The notes beneath the pieces are model-generated. The model had not been told where the DNA came from, searched no databases, and was given only the letters and a program-made list of their open reading frames with translations. A program made the position numbers and the translations under genes. Positions 17,112-27,540 of a DNA stretch of 64,000 bases are shown here, piece after piece. Within the stretch, counting starts at the first letter, position 1, and each line of letters opens with the position of its first letter. Origin of the DNA: Pandoraea norimbergensis (lineage in GTDB: Bacteria > Pseudomonadota > Gammaproteobacteria > Burkholderiales > Burkholderiaceae); assembly GCF_001465545.3 (NCBI RefSeq), contig NZ_CP013480.3, positions 4,960,001-5,024,000 of the forward strand, written 5' to 3'.

Positions 17112-18713
17112 ATGAATTTCGATGTCGTCATCGTCGGCAGTGGACTCGCCGGTCAATCCGTCGCCCTTCATCTGGCCAACACCTGCCGGGTCGCACTGGT
17201 CGCAAAACGCCCGATGCCCGAAGGCGCCAGCGACTGGGCGCAGGGCGGCATCGCCGCCGTGCTCGATTCGGCCGACAGCGTCGACGAACATGTGGCCGAT
17301 ACCCTCATCGCCGGCGCCGGGTTGTGTGACGAGGCCGCCACGCGTTTCATCGTCGAACATAGCCGCGAAGCGATCGAATGGCTAATCGGTCAGGGCGTGC
17401 CGTTCACGCGGGACGAAGGTGCCGAACTCGGCTTTCACCTCACGCGCGAAGGCGGTCACAGCCATCGCCGCATCATTCATGCGGCCGATGCTACCGGCCA
17501 CGCGGTGATTACCACGCTCACCGAGCGGGTACGCCAACACCCCAACATCACGCTGTTTGAAAACCACTTCGCCGTCGATCTGATCACTTCGGATCGCGCC
17601 GACGCTGCGCCGACCGCCGGCCGCCATTGCCAAGGACTTTACGTTCAAGATATGGCCACCGGCGCGGTCCATGCGATGACCGCGCGTCACACGGTGCTGG
17701 CCACCGGCGGGGCGGGAAAGGTCTATCTCTACACGACGAACCCCGACACGGCGACGGGCGATGGCATCGCGATGGCGTGGCGCGCCGGTTGCCGGATCGC
17801 GAACATGGAATTTATCCAGTTCCACCCAACCTGCCTTTACCACCCGTATGCGAAGTCGTTTCTGATCAGCGAAGCGGTGCGCGGCGAAGGTGGCCGGCTG
17901 GTGCTGCCGGATGGCACGCGCTTCATGCCGCAACACGATCCGCGCGCCGAACTGGCGCCGCGCGACATCGTGGCGCGCGCCATCGATTTCGAGATGAAGA
18001 AGCACGGACTCGATTGCGTGTATCTGGATATCAGCCACCAGAGTCCCGAATTCCTGCGCGAACACTTCCCGACGATTCTCGCGCGCTGTGCCGAACTGGG
18101 TATCGACATCACGAAACAGCCGATTCCGGTGGTGCCCGCAGCCCATTACACCTGTGGCGGCGTCGTCACGGATATGAACGGCCGCACGGATTTGCCGGGA
18201 CTTTATGCGGTGGGCGAAGCGACTTATACCGGCCTGCATGGCGCGAATCGACTCGCCAGCAATTCGCTGCTCGAGTGCATCGTGCTGGGCAAGGCCGCCG
18301 CGGAAGATATTCAGCGCGATGAGGTGTCGCTGCCCGGCATCACCGACGTGCCCGCATGGGACGAGAGCCGCGTGGCCGATGCGGATGAAGAAGTCGTGGT
18401 CGCCCACAACTGGGACGAATTGCGCCGGATGATGTGGAATTACGTCGGCATCGTGCGCACAAGCAAGCGCCTGGAGCGCGCGCAGCATCGTATTGCGTTG
18501 CTGCGCGAGGAAATCGCCGAGTACTACGCGAACTTCCGCGTGAGCCGCGATCTGCTGGAACTACGGAATCTGGTCGATGTGGCGTCGTTGATCGTCGACA
18601 GCGCGCTGTCACGCCACGAAAGCCGCGGGCTTCACTACTCTCGCGACTTCCCCGACACGCTGCCCAAGGCATTGCCGACAGTACTTTCGCCAGTGCTGCC
18701 CCGCAAGCGCTGA
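17112..18713 (+). CDS. nadB: L-aspartate oxidase
   Basis: This is a flavoenzyme that oxidises L-aspartate to iminoaspartate, the first step of de novo NAD synthesis, and supplies NadA. The 533 residues begin with the FAD dinucleotide-binding motif [10 protein letters not shown] and contain [11 protein letters not shown], the [18 protein letters not shown] segment and [14 protein letters not shown], all typical of NadB. Upstream in-frame starts (17016, 17082) would add residues ahead of the nucleotide-binding strand, so 17112 is used, although its Shine-Dalgarno (GGAG about 14 bases up) is distant. nadC and nadA lie convergently behind it. Confidence 0.95.
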   Translation: MNFDVVIVGSGLAGQSVALHLANTCRVALVAKRPMPEGASDWAQGGIAAVLDSADSVDEHVADTLIAGAGLCDEAATRFIVEHSREAIEWLIGQGVPFTRDEGAELGFHLTREGGHSHRRIIHAADATGHAVITTLTERVRQHPNITLFENHFAVDLITSDRADAAPTAGRHCQGLYVQDMATGAVHAMTARHTVLATGGAGKVYLYTTNPDTATGDGIAMAWRAGCRIANMEFIQFHPTCLYHPYAKSFLISEAVRGEGGRLVLPDGTRFMPQHDPRAELAPRDIVARAIDFEMKKHGLDCVYLDISHQSPEFLREHFPTILARCAELGIDITKQPIPVVPAAHYTCGGVVTDMNGRTDLPGLYAVGEATYTGLHGANRLASNSLLECIVLGKAAAEDIQRDEVSLPGITDVPAWDESRVADADEEVVVAHNWDELRRMMWNYVGIVRTSKRLERAQHRIALLREEIAEYYANFRVSRDLLELRNLVDVASLIVDSALSRHESRGLHYSRDFPDTLPKALPTVLSPVLPRKR

Positions 18714-18745
18714 CTCGCGCCGCCTCGATACGCTCGCCCAAAGAA

Positions 18746-18787
18746 AACGCCCCGAACACTGGATCAATATCCAACGTTCAGGGCGTT
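18746..18787. terminator. Bidirectional terminator between nadB and nadC
   Basis: An interrupted stem pairs AACGCCC with GGGCGTT, GAAC with GTTC and TGGAT with ATCCA around a short CAAT loop. A-rich sequence lies on the left and T-rich on the right, so it serves both convergent genes. Confidence 0.75.
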
Positions 18788-18851
18788 GTTCTGAGACTGA
18801 AGTCAGTGGGGGCGCGCCTGCCGCACTCCCCGCTTGCTCCTGTTGCAGCGA

Positions 18852-19754
18852 TTAGCCCACCGTCTCGAGAATACGCATCGAGAAATCGGTGGCGCGCACA
18901 TCCTTGGTGAGACCACCGACGGAAATACGGTCAACACCGGTCTCTGCAATCGCGCGCAGCATCTCCAGATTGATGCCGCCCGACGCTTCCAGCACGGCAC
19001 GCCCATCCGTCACACGCGCCGCTTCGCGCATCATTTCCAGCGTGAAGTTATCGAGCAGGATCGACTTGGCGCCGCACTCCAGCGCCGTTTCCAGCTCTTC
19101 AAGCGACTCCACTTCGATCTGCACCGACGCGCCATCGGCAAGCCGGTCGGCGTTCGCGAGCACCTGACGAATACCGCCCGCCGCCGCGATGTGGTTTTCC
19201 TTGATGAGAATACCGTCGTACAGCGCGAGACGCTGATTCGCCCCGCCGCCGACCAGCACGGCAAATTTCTGTGCAAGACGCAAACCCGGCAGCGTCTTGC
19301 GCGTATCGAGCACGCGCGCCTTGGTGCCTTCGACGATGTCCGCATAGCGGCGCACCGTGGTCGCCACGCCCGAGAGCATCTGAAGGAAATTCATCGACGT
19401 GCGCTCGCCCGTCAGCAACGCCCGTGCGGGACCGTGGATGTCGCACACCGCCGAATCGGGGGTCATGCGCTCGCCTTCGCGGTAATGCCACTGAACGCGA
19501 ACCGATGCATCGATGCTGCGCATGCAGGCCTCAAACCATTGCACGCCACACAACACAGCGGCTTCACGCACGATGATGCGCGCATGCGCCATCTCGTCGG
19601 CGGGGACCAACAAACCCGTCAGGTCCCCTGCGCCGATGTCTTCGGCCAACGCGTCACGCACGTTGCGCGAGAGTGCGGTCTGGAGGGGTTCGCCGAACGT
19701 GGCGAACTCGGGAGAGAGTGCCTCGGTAGTGCTCAGAGATACGGATTGCGTCAT
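18852..19754 (-). CDS. nadC: Nicotinate-nucleotide pyrophosphorylase (quinolinate phosphoribosyltransferase)
   Basis: This converts quinolinate and PRPP to nicotinate mononucleotide, the third step of de novo NAD synthesis. The 300 residues show ALAEDIGAGDLT at the N-terminus, LLTGERTSMNFLQMLSGVAT, VLDTRKTLPGLR with substrate-binding basic residues, LIKENHI and the VEASGGI-type phosphate loop (VLEASGGINL). Two bases separate its ATG from the nadA stop, so nadA-nadC are one transcript. Confidence 0.96.
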   Translation of the reverse strand: MTQSVSLSTTEALSPEFATFGEPLQTALSRNVRDALAEDIGAGDLTGLLVPADEMAHARIIVREAAVLCGVQWFEACMRSIDASVRVQWHYREGERMTPDSAVCDIHGPARALLTGERTSMNFLQMLSGVATTVRRYADIVEGTKARVLDTRKTLPGLRLAQKFAVLVGGGANQRLALYDGILIKENHIAAAGGIRQVLANADRLADGASVQIEVESLEELETALECGAKSILLDNFTLEMMREAARVTDGRAVLEASGGINLEMLRAIAETGVDRISVGGLTKDVRATDFSMRILETVG

Positions 19755-19756
19755 TA

Positions 19757-20890
19757 TTATGCGGGGCCTACACCGGCAAACAGCGCGCCGTCGCGCGCGA
19801 AATCGCCACTAGCGCGCACGTTCTTCTTGCGCGCTTCGGCGAACGACAACATACGGTCGATACACGTGTGGGCTCGCTGGCCAATCTCCGCGTCGACATG
19901 AATTTCGTTCTGTCCGGACTCGAGAACGTCGGCCAGATTTTGCAGACTGTTCATCGCCATCCACGGGCAATGCGCACAGCTCTTGCAGGTGGCGCTGTTG
20001 CCGGCCGTCGGCGCTTCGATGAAACGTTTGCCGGGTGCCGCCGCCCGCATCTTGTGCAGAATGCCGTTGTCGGTCGCCACGATGAACTCGGTCGCGTCCA
20101 TCGTCTGTGCCGCCGCGATCATCTGCGACGTCGAACCGACCACGTCGGCCAACTCGACCACCGCTGCCGGCGATTCCGGATGCACGAGCACCTTCGCATT
20201 CGGATGCTCACGACGCAGCAGCTCAAGCTCGGTCGCCTTGAATTCGTCGTGCACGAGGCATGCGCCCTGCCACATCAACATATCGGCGCCAGTCTGCTTT
20301 TGCACGTAGCTGCCGAGATGGCGATCCGGCGCCCACAGAATCTTCTTACCTTGCGCGTGCAGATGCGCCACGATTTCCAGCCCGATCGACGACGTCACCA
20401 TCCAGTCGGCACGTGCCTTCACCGCTGCACTGGTGTTCGCATAGACAACCACTGTGCGGTCGGGATGCGCATCGCAGAACGCCGCAAATTCATCGGCCGG
20501 ACAGCCAAGATCGAGCGAACAGGTCGCGTCGAGATCGGGCATCAGAACGCGTTTTTCGGGACTGAGAATTTTCGACGTCTCGCCCATGAAGCGCACACCG
20601 GCCACCACCAGCGTCTTGGCCGAATGATCGCGGCCGAAACGCGCCATTTCGAGCGAGTCGGACACGCAGCCGCCCGTCTCTTCGGCGAGATCCTGCAAGT
20701 CGGCATCGACGTAGTAATGCGCTACCAGCACGGCGTCCTGCTCGACGAGCAGACGCTTGATACGCGCCTTGAGCGCCGCGCGTTCCTCTTGCGACGGTGC
20801 ATCCGGGACGCGTGCCCAAGCCTGGGCAACGCACAGGGCGCCGCTCGGTGCGGGGCGCTCGAATTCTACGGATTTGAGTGAGGCATTCAT
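19757..20890 (-). CDS. nadA: Quinolinate synthase A
   Basis: This [4Fe-4S] enzyme condenses iminoaspartate with dihydroxyacetone phosphate to quinolinate. The 377 residues contain [20 protein letters not shown] and the cysteine-bearing segments [26 protein letters not shown] and [11 protein letters not shown], which supply the cluster ligands. An upstream extension of 52 codons is rejected because it runs through a terminator hairpin; the ATG at 20890 fits homologues. It is the upstream partner of nadC; nadB faces them from the other side. Confidence 0.95.
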   Translation of the reverse strand: MNASLKSVEFERPAPSGALCVAQAWARVPDAPSQEERAALKARIKRLLVEQDAVLVAHYYVDADLQDLAEETGGCVSDSLEMARFGRDHSAKTLVVAGVRFMGETSKILSPEKRVLMPDLDATCSLDLGCPADEFAAFCDAHPDRTVVVYANTSAAVKARADWMVTSSIGLEIVAHLHAQGKKILWAPDRHLGSYVQKQTGADMLMWQGACLVHDEFKATELELLRREHPNAKVLVHPESPAAVVELADVVGSTSQMIAAAQTMDATEFIVATDNGILHKMRAAAPGKRFIEAPTAGNSATCKSCAHCPWMAMNSLQNLADVLESGQNEIHVDAEIGQRAHTCIDRMLSFAEARKKNVRASGDFARDGALFAGVGPA

Positions 20891-20920
20891 TTTCGCTGGG
20901 TCTGTGGGGACCGGAATGAC

Positions 20921-20943
20921 AAAACCCCGCCCTAGCGGGGTTT
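20921..20943 (-). terminator. Desaturase terminator that lies in the nadA upstream region
   Basis: AAACCCCGC, loop, GCGGGGTTT followed on the minus strand by TTGTC. It is 38 bases past the desaturase stop and 31 bases ahead of the nadA start. A possible -10 (CATAAT, minus strand, about 20951-20946) just upstream would place the hairpin inside the nadA leader. Confidence 0.7.
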
Positions 20944-20981
20944 CGATTATGCGACAAAAACGAAATTCTGGCTGATTCGCC

Positions 20982-22178
20982 TTACGCGTAACGGCGCAGT
21001 CGCGTCGCGAATTCTTGCAACGCGTGAATCCCGCTTTGTTCGGCACGATGACACCAGTTCTGCAACTGGCTCAGCAACTGCTCGCGCGAGGCGTTCGAGC
21101 GTTCCCAGATACCGGCCAGTTCGCTGCGCAGTTCGTAGTACGTCTGCACCGACTTGCTGTGCGCGAAGATTTCGCCGAGTTGTTGCTTCTGCGGCTCTTG
21201 CAGCGAGGCTTCGTCGTGATGCAACCACTTGCGGGCGCCGCGCAACAACTGATACTCGCCAACCTGACGCTTTTCCTTGAAACGGGCCAGCTCTTCGCTA
21301 TACGCACGCTTGAAGGTCTTGGCGTAGCGCTCCATGACTTCGTAGCGGTTCGAGAGCACGGCCTGCAACGTATCGTCATCGCACGCGGCCTTGTTCTTTG
21401 CGAGCTTCGGCGTCGGCGCAATCTTCTTCACCTTGGCCAGACCCACCGCCGACAGAATGCGGATATAGAGCCAGCCGATGTCGAACTCGTACCACTTGTT
21501 CGACAGCTTGGCCGACGTGGCATACGTGTGGTGGTTGTTGTGCAGCTCTTCGCCACCGATGATGATGCCCCACGGCAACAGGTTCGTCGACGCGTCGGCG
21601 CAGTTGAAGTTACGGTAGCCCCAGTAGTGGCCCAGACCGTTGATCACACCTGCCGCCCAGAACGGGATCCACACCATCTGCACAGCCCACACGGTCAGAC
21701 CGATGGCGCCGAACAGCGAGATGTTGATGATCATCATCACGCTGATACCGAGAATCGGAAAGCGCTTGTAGATGTTGTTCTCGATCCAGTCGTTCGGCGT
21801 ACCGTGACTGAATTTACGCATCGTTTCTTCGTTCTTCGCTTCGGCACGATACAACTCGGCGCCTTCGGCGAGCACCTTCCACAGGCCACGCGTTTGCGGG
21901 CTATGCGGATCTTCCGGCGTTTCGCACTTGGCGTGGTGCTTGCGGTGAATCGCAGCCCATTCGCTCGTGATCATGCCCGTGGTCATCCACAGCCACAGAC
22001 GGAAGAAATGGGCGACAACGGGGTGCACGTCGAGCGCACGGTGCGCCTGGCAACGGTGCAGATAGATCGTCACGCCGGCAATCGTCACATGGGTGACGAT
22101 CAACGTGAAGAAGAAGATCTTCCAGCCGCTCCAGTCGAGCAGGCCGGTCGAGAGAAATCCAAGGAGACTGTCCAGCAA
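20982..22178 (-). CDS. Membrane fatty-acid desaturase (acyl-CoA delta-9 type) with C-terminal extension
   Basis: This is an integral-membrane di-iron desaturase that introduces a double bond in acyl chains, 398 residues. The three histidine boxes are intact: H41-x4-H46 (HRCQAH), H78-x2-HH82 (HRKHH) and H213-x2-HH217 (HNNHH), with hydrophobic segments between. After about residue 260 comes a charged, mostly helical tail of roughly 135 residues not needed for the fold. No ATG is available: a stop lies seven codons upstream, and GGAG sits seven bases ahead of TTG at 22178, so TTG is the start. Confidence 0.9.
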   Translation of the reverse strand: MLDSLLGFLSTGLLDWSGWKIFFFTLIVTHVTIAGVTIYLHRCQAHRALDVHPVVAHFFRLWLWMTTGMITSEWAAIHRKHHAKCETPEDPHSPQTRGLWKVLAEGAELYRAEAKNEETMRKFSHGTPNDWIENNIYKRFPILGISVMMIINISLFGAIGLTVWAVQMVWIPFWAAGVINGLGHYWGYRNFNCADASTNLLPWGIIIGGEELHNNHHTYATSAKLSNKWYEFDIGWLYIRILSAVGLAKVKKIAPTPKLAKNKAACDDDTLQAVLSNRYEVMERYAKTFKRAYSEELARFKEKRQVGEYQLLRGARKWLHHDEASLQEPQKQQLGEIFAHSKSVQTYYELRSELAGIWERSNASREQLLSQLQNWCHRAEQSGIHALQEFATRLRRYA

Positions 22179-22482
22179 AATATCACTCCAAACTAATCAA
22201 TACGGTGGCAATGGCGGCAATGTTGCCGCGCCTTGTCTTGTCGGGCCATGCGGAGGGCCAGCCACCGCGTCCGGTCTCGTTCTTGCGCTCGCTTGACGCT
22301 TTGATTCGCAGGAACTCCGCAAGTTGCGTAAATTCCTCGGGGCGAGTGAGCGCTAAACGTGCCAGTGAACGTCTGGTTTTTTATGGTTTGCGGGGCATTT
22401 TACCTGACGGACTGTTCCCCGTGTGTAACGTCCCCGCCACGCATTTTGTCGCAGGTCAAGGCACCGGCGTAGAAAAAACCGT
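22179..22482. other. Intergenic region upstream of the desaturase
   Basis: This 304-base gap has no gene. It contains two palindromes: GCGGCAA-TG-TTGCCGC (22214-22229), about 36 bases ahead of the desaturase start, and CGCAA-G-TTGCG (22318-22328). Either could be an operator for membrane-lipid control. No clear terminator for the MscS gene was found. Confidence 0.5.
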
Positions 22483-23895
22483 CTACGGGGTCGGCTTTTT
22501 GCCCTCAACCGCCTGTGTTTGCGCCAGTTCCGGGGTACCCGGGGGCAAATTAACCCGGCTGACGGCGTCCGCCGGCCCGCCCGCAGGCACACCGTCGGCC
22601 CAGTCGTTCAGAATCCGTATTTCGCGTTGCGCATACGGAATTTCAATACCGTGCTCGCGAAATGTGCGCCAAATCCGCAAATTTATCTGTGATCGGATCG
22701 ATCCGCTGCCTAAAGCCGGGTCTTGTACCCAAAAACCCATTTCGAGGTCCATACCGTCGGCGCCAAAGTTCAGGAGCAACGCCGAGGGCGGCGGGTCCGT
22801 GAGCACGCGAGGAATCCCCTCGGCAGCCTTCAGCATCAGCGACATGGCCAGTTCTACGTCGGCGCTGTAAGCCACCTGCACATTCACTTTGGCCCGCCCA
22901 CGCGTCTCGGTGAACGAGTGGTTCTGCACCACGTCCGTGACGAGCTTCTCGTTCGGCACCAGCGCTTCCACCCCATCGAGCCCGCGCACGACCGTATATC
23001 GCGTGTTGATCTGAGAAACGGTGCCGTGATACGGCGCCACCGTGATCAGGTCGCCCAGCCGCACCGAGCGGTCGAGCAGGATGATGAAGCCCGACACCAA
23101 GTTCGACGCGATCTTCTGCAAGCCGAACCCCAGCCCCACGCCAAGGGCCCCGCCAAACACACCCAGCACGGTGATGTCGATACCCACAAACGACAGCGTG
23201 GCAAGCACGGCGATCAGCGTGAGCACGCCCTTGACCAGCCGCGACATCACCACCTTGAGGTTGCCGTCGAGCGTGGTGGTGCGCATGATCCGGTCTTCGA
23301 TCAGCGACCCCACCCACATCGCCAGCACTAGCGTCACGCCGATCCAGAGGATGCCCGAGAGCATCGAGAGCAGCGTCAGATGGCTGGAACCGACGGCAAA
23401 ACGCACGCTGGCGAGCCAGTTCAGAATGTCGTCATGCACGCCCAACACGTAAGCCAGCATCGATAGCCAGGCGAACGTGGTGAACACCCGCTCGAATACC
23501 TTCAACAGCCCGTAGGCATGGGGGGACGAGGCGAACAGGCGACGTGCGAAGTAGAACGCCAGATAGATCAGCGCCGTCCCGAAAAGCGGCACTTCGGCGA
23601 GGCGCAGCAGCGACACGCGCATGTACTCTTGCAGCACCACGCGCGTGAGCGCCACGCAAAGCCAGCCGAACATGGGGAAGAACGAGCGGCGCAGGCTCGA
23701 CGAACCGGCCCGGCGCGACGGTGCCACCGACTCGAAATGGCGATCGAGGCGGCCGATCATCCAGCGCCGCAGGACGAGGGCCACGCCGAGCGCGACCACC
23801 AGCGCCACGATCTGCCAGATGATTTGCGGGTCGCCGAAGTCGCGTACGACGTCGCGCACCAACTTCGCGAAAGCCGGACTTTCCTGCATCGCCAT
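22483..23895 (-). CDS. MscS-family mechanosensitive ion channel
   Basis: This is an inner-membrane channel that opens under membrane tension to release solutes in hypo-osmotic shock. The 470 residues have an N-terminal set of about five hydrophobic segments and the MscS pore helix with its Gly/Ala pattern, VLGVFGGALGVGLGFGLQKIASNLVSGFIILLDRSVRLGD. A beta domain (AYHGTVSQINTRYT..) and an alpha/beta C-domain follow. It is larger than E. coli MscS (286 residues) because of extra N-terminal helices. The last 40 residues are Pro/Ala-rich. It reads toward the desaturase gene. Confidence 0.92.
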   Translation of the reverse strand: MAMQESPAFAKLVRDVVRDFGDPQIIWQIVALVVALGVALVLRRWMIGRLDRHFESVAPSRRAGSSSLRRSFFPMFGWLCVALTRVVLQEYMRVSLLRLAEVPLFGTALIYLAFYFARRLFASSPHAYGLLKVFERVFTTFAWLSMLAYVLGVHDDILNWLASVRFAVGSSHLTLLSMLSGILWIGVTLVLAMWVGSLIEDRIMRTTTLDGNLKVVMSRLVKGVLTLIAVLATLSFVGIDITVLGVFGGALGVGLGFGLQKIASNLVSGFIILLDRSVRLGDLITVAPYHGTVSQINTRYTVVRGLDGVEALVPNEKLVTDVVQNHSFTETRGRAKVNVQVAYSADVELAMSLMLKAAEGIPRVLTDPPPSALLLNFGADGMDLEMGFWVQDPALGSGSIRSQINLRIWRTFREHGIEIPYAQREIRILNDWADGVPAGGPADAVSRVNLPPGTPELAQTQAVEGKKPTP

Positions 23896-23994
23896 TTCTC
23901 TTTTTTCCCTTCTTAGCTAACGCCCGCAAGCATGTGCCGGGTCACGCCGTGACTGGCGGCACTCGCTCATCCACCCACTGGCCGGTCGCCCGGC

Positions 23995-25518
23995 TTACTC
24001 CGCCGAGGCTTCCGGCGCTTCCGGTGCTGCAACTTCAGTAACTTCCGTGACTTCCGGTGCCGCCTTGGGTGCCTTCGGCGCCTTTTCAGCCGCACGGCGC
24101 TCGAACACGGCGGCAAAGAAGCCGTCTGTGGCATGGCGGTTCGGCAGCAGTTCCAGATACTTGCCCGTATCGAGCGCAATCTTCTGCGACGCCAGCAACT
24201 CGTTGGCCGGCACCAGTGCGAAGTCCGGATGCGCCGCCGCAAACGCCTCGGCGATCGCGCTGTTTTCTTCGTTCAGCAGACTGCACGTGGCGTATACCAA
24301 TCGGCCGCCCGGCTTCACCAGCCGCGCAGCACTGGCCAGAATCGATGCCTGCTTTTGCGTCAGCTCGGACACCGATTGCGGCGACTGGCGCCACTTCAGG
24401 TCCGGATTGCGGCGCAGCGTGCCCAGCCCACTGCACGGCGCATCGACCAGCACGCGGTCGATCTTGCCTGCCAGACGCTTGATCTTGCTGTCGTTCTCGC
24501 TGTCGATCATCACAGGATAGACGTTCGACAACCCACTGCGCGCCAGACGCGGCTTGAGTTTCGCCAGTCGCTTGTCCGAGACGTCGAACGCATAGAGACG
24601 CCCCGTCGAGCGCATTTGTGCGCCGATGGCGAGGGTCTTGCCGCCGGCCCCTGCGCAGAAGTCGACGATCATCTCGCCACGGCGCGGTGCGACCAATTGA
24701 CACAGCAACTGGCTGCCCTCGTCCTGCACTTCGATAGTGCCGGAGATGAACAGCGGGTGCTTTTGCAGCGCAGGCTTGCCGGCCAGACGAATGCCGTTCG
24801 GCGCAAACGGGGTCGGCTCGGCCGAGAACCCGTCGGCGCGCAGTTGGGCGAGCACGTCGTCGCGATTCCCCTTGATCAGGTTCACGCGGCAATCGAGCGG
24901 TGCCGGCTGATTCAGCGCGGCGGCCAGCGGTTCGAGTTCTGCGGCGTCAAAACGCTTCGAGAGGCGCTCGTACAGCCAGTCGGGCAAGTTGGTGCGCACG
25001 CGCGTGGACAGGCTTGCCGGATCGATCTGACCGACGTGTTCCAGCCATGTGACTTCGTCAGGCGTGGCGACCAGTTGCACCGACGTCAGACCGCGCGTGA
25101 AGGCCAGCCCCAGCAGCGCCAGACGGCGCTCCAGCGGGCCCGAACCACTGCCGGCGTGCTGACCGAATTCGAGCTTGCGGCGCAGGATCGCGAAAACCGT
25201 CTCGGCCAGCACACCGCGCTCGCGGTGGCCCAGCTTGGCGTTGGCGCGGAAATACGTGCTCACCAGCATGTCGGCCGGCCCGGTGAACGTGAGCACGCTG
25301 CCGAGCAGGCGCTGCGTATGTTCAAAGAGGGCGGGCGACAGATGGTCGCCACGCATGCGGGCGGTTTCGGCGGGCGGGGCTTCGGGGCGGCGATCGTTGC
25401 GGGTGCGGTCGTAGCGGTCGGGGCGCACGTAGCGCTCCTTCGTCTCGGACGACTTACCGCCTGAGCGGTTACCGGATTGATTTGCGCCATCGCGGCGCTG
25501 TGTCGGACGGGTGCTCAT
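23995..25518 (-). CDS. rsmB: RsmB/NOP-family rRNA cytosine-5 methyltransferase
   Basis: This is an SAM-dependent m5C methyltransferase, most like 16S rRNA C967 methylase RsmB, 507 residues. The C-terminal Rossmann domain has the SAM loop VDFCAGAGGKTLAIGA, the motif IV cysteine in DAPCSGLGTLRRNPD and the motif VI catalytic cysteine in YATCSLLNEEN. The first 60 residues are Arg/Asp-rich and disordered; the last 40 are Ala/Pro/Glu-rich. Both tails are unusual additions. The NusB-like RNA-binding domain looks divergent. It overlaps the purN stop by four bases (ATGA). Confidence 0.9.
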   Translation of the reverse strand: MSTRPTQRRDGANQSGNRSGGKSSETKERYVRPDRYDRTRNDRRPEAPPAETARMRGDHLSPALFEHTQRLLGSVLTFTGPADMLVSTYFRANAKLGHRERGVLAETVFAILRRKLEFGQHAGSGSGPLERRLALLGLAFTRGLTSVQLVATPDEVTWLEHVGQIDPASLSTRVRTNLPDWLYERLSKRFDAAELEPLAAALNQPAPLDCRVNLIKGNRDDVLAQLRADGFSAEPTPFAPNGIRLAGKPALQKHPLFISGTIEVQDEGSQLLCQLVAPRRGEMIVDFCAGAGGKTLAIGAQMRSTGRLYAFDVSDKRLAKLKPRLARSGLSNVYPVMIDSENDSKIKRLAGKIDRVLVDAPCSGLGTLRRNPDLKWRQSPQSVSELTQKQASILASAARLVKPGGRLVYATCSLLNEENSAIAEAFAAAHPDFALVPANELLASQKIALDTGKYLELLPNRHATDGFFAAVFERRAAEKAPKAPKAAPEVTEVTEVAAPEAPEASAE

Positions 25519-26165
25519 GCGTTCTCACCAAAAAGCCATTGCGGATCGGGCGTGCCATCGGCGGCGGGTTTGACTGTCACGCGGCCATCGGCCACGACCA
25601 GACGGTCTTCCACGAACCACCGCACAGCGCGCGGATAAATGATGTGTTCCAGCGGAAGAATACGCTCGGCCAGTGCCTCGGGCGTGTCTCCGGTCTTGAC
25701 CGGCACGGCCGCTTGCAACACGAACGGGCCGTGATCGAGCTCGGCCGTCACGAAGTGCACGGTCGCGCCAACGATCTTGCAACCGGCTTCCAGTGCCCGC
25801 GCATGCGTTTGTAAGCCCGGAAACGCGGGCAGCAGCGACGGGTGGATATTCACGAGGCGCCCGGCGTACCGCTCGGTAAACTCAGGCGTCAGAATGCGCA
25901 TGAAACCGGCGAGTACGACCAGATCGGGTTGGTGGCGGTCGATTTCGGCGGCCAACTCACCGTCGAAAACTTCGCGGGTCTTGCCGCGGCTGGGGACGAC
26001 GGCGGCGGCGATGCCGTTCTCGCGGGCAAAGGCGAGGCCCTCGGCCTCGTCGCGGTTGGCGATGACAGCAGCCACGCGGGCCGGCCAGCCTTCCTCAGTA
26101 CAGGCACGGACGATGGCTTCCATATTGCTGCCACGTCCGGAAATCAGGATGACAATGTTCTTCAT
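25515..26165 (-). CDS. purN: Phosphoribosylglycinamide formyltransferase (GART 1)
   Basis: This transfers the formyl group of 10-formyl-THF to GAR in purine synthesis. The 216 residues carry the phosphate-binding GRGSN (10-14) and the catalytic triad N106, H108 (VNIHPSLLPAFPG) and D144 (ELDHGPF). The stop overlaps rsmB. It is divergent from ribF across 222 bases. Confidence 0.96.
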   Translation of the reverse strand: MKNIVILISGRGSNMEAIVRACTEEGWPARVAAVIANRDEAEGLAFARENGIAAAVVPSRGKTREVFDGELAAEIDRHQPDLVVLAGFMRILTPEFTERYAGRLVNIHPSLLPAFPGLQTHARALEAGCKIVGATVHFVTAELDHGPFVLQAAVPVKTGDTPEALAERILPLEHIIYPRAVRWFVEDRLVVADGRVTVKPAADGTPDPQWLFGENA

Positions 26166-26387
26166 CGCCGGATTTTATCATTGGCGCGCCGCACCAGACA
26201 CGCGATCCGCGCCGCGAAGGCGCCGAAGCGTTTATAATTCAACGTTCTGCGGCGCCGCAATGTCGGATTGGCCGTCCTGCCAGGCACCCCGGGCCCGCCC
26301 CGCCGCCGCAGGCCGGCAGTCCCCGGGCAGCGCCGCGTAGCTTATCCACCAACGTTCATCAACGTCCTGTACTGACGCTTCCTTATC

Positions 26388-27380
26388 GTGCGAGTCTTCC
26401 GGGGTCTACCCAACGCGCAAAGCAAAGCGCCCTGTGTGCTGACGATCGGCAATTTCGACGGCGTGCACCTCGGCCACCAGGCCCTGCTCGCGCGCGTGCG
26501 CGCCGCAGCGGCTGCGCGCGGCCTGCCGGTATGTGTGATGACGTTCGAGCCGCATCCCCGCGAATACTTCTCCCCTGACAAGGCGCCTGCGCGCATCTCG
26601 AACCTGCGTGACAAGTTCGAAGCCCTGCGCGCCCATGGCGTCGACCGGCTGGTGGTTGAGCACTTCAACGCCCATTTCGCCAGTCAGTCGCCCGAAGACT
26701 TCGTTCGCAACATCATCGTCGACGGCCTGCATACGCGCTGGCTGCTCGTCGGCGACGACTTCCGCTTCGGCGCCAAACGCGCTGGCGATATCGAGTACTT
26801 GCGTGAAGCGGGCCGTCAGCACGACTTCGTCGTCCAGCAAATGCCGACGATCGCCCATGACGGCGTGCGCATCTCCAGCTCGGAAGTGCGCGCCGCGCTC
26901 GCCGACGGCAACTTCGAGCGCGCCCATGCGCTGCTCGGTCGCCCGTACGCGATCTCGGGCCATGTGGTGCATGGCATGAAGCTCGGGCGCAAGCTCGGCT
27001 TCCCCACGCTCAACATTCGTATCGCGCACAAGCATCCGGCCCTCGCGGGCATTTTCGTCGTGCAGGTGCATGGGCTGGCCGACACGCCGCTGCCCGCCGT
27101 GGCGAGCCTCGGCCTGCGCCCGACTGTCGACGATTCGGGGCGTGTGTTGCTGGAAGTGCATCTGCTGGACTTCGCGGGCGATTGCTACGGCAAACTCGTG
27201 CGCGTGGAATTTTTGCAGAAGCTGCGAGACGAAGCCAAATTCGACGGTCTGGCCGAACTCGAAGCCGCCATCGCGCAGGACACGCGCGAGGCACGTGCCT
27301 ACTTCGCCCATGCGCTCGACGCCAACGGCCCGAGCGCACGACGCGACTTCGCCACCTCGGCAACCGACCGAATTAGTTGA
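26388..27380 (+). CDS. ribF: Bifunctional riboflavin kinase/FAD synthetase
   Basis: This makes FMN from riboflavin and FAD from FMN. The 330 residues show the N-terminal adenylyltransferase motif GNFDGVHLGHQ (21-31), SSSEVRAAL, and then the riboflavin kinase domain with GRKLGFPTLNI. The start codon is GTG; no stronger ATG is nearby. TATAAT at 26233-26238 is a possible -10, implying a leader of about 140 bases with no recognisable FMN riboswitch. ileS follows after 160 bases. Confidence 0.95.
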   Translation: MRVFRGLPNAQSKAPCVLTIGNFDGVHLGHQALLARVRAAAAARGLPVCVMTFEPHPREYFSPDKAPARISNLRDKFEALRAHGVDRLVVEHFNAHFASQSPEDFVRNIIVDGLHTRWLLVGDDFRFGAKRAGDIEYLREAGRQHDFVVQQMPTIAHDGVRISSSEVRAALADGNFERAHALLGRPYAISGHVVHGMKLGRKLGFPTLNIRIAHKHPALAGIFVVQVHGLADTPLPAVASLGLRPTVDDSGRVLLEVHLLDFAGDCYGKLVRVEFLQKLRDEAKFDGLAELEAAIAQDTREARAYFAHALDANGPSARRDFATSATDRIS

Positions 27381-27540
27381 TCTTCGCCCGCGTGCACCGG
27401 CGCTTCGCGTCGCGCGCGCGGCCCGCTGCCGCCTCTGGCACCGGTCGTCGCTAAGCGTTCTACCGGCCCCGCCGGCCGGCACGCGACGCACACGGCACCA
27501 GCGCCCCACACCGATTTCCAAAAATTCGTAGCGAAGCACC

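Noticed and set aside
26233..26387. FMN riboswitch in the ribF leader
   Set aside because: The conserved FMN-aptamer boxes are not visible; the region is simply GC-rich.
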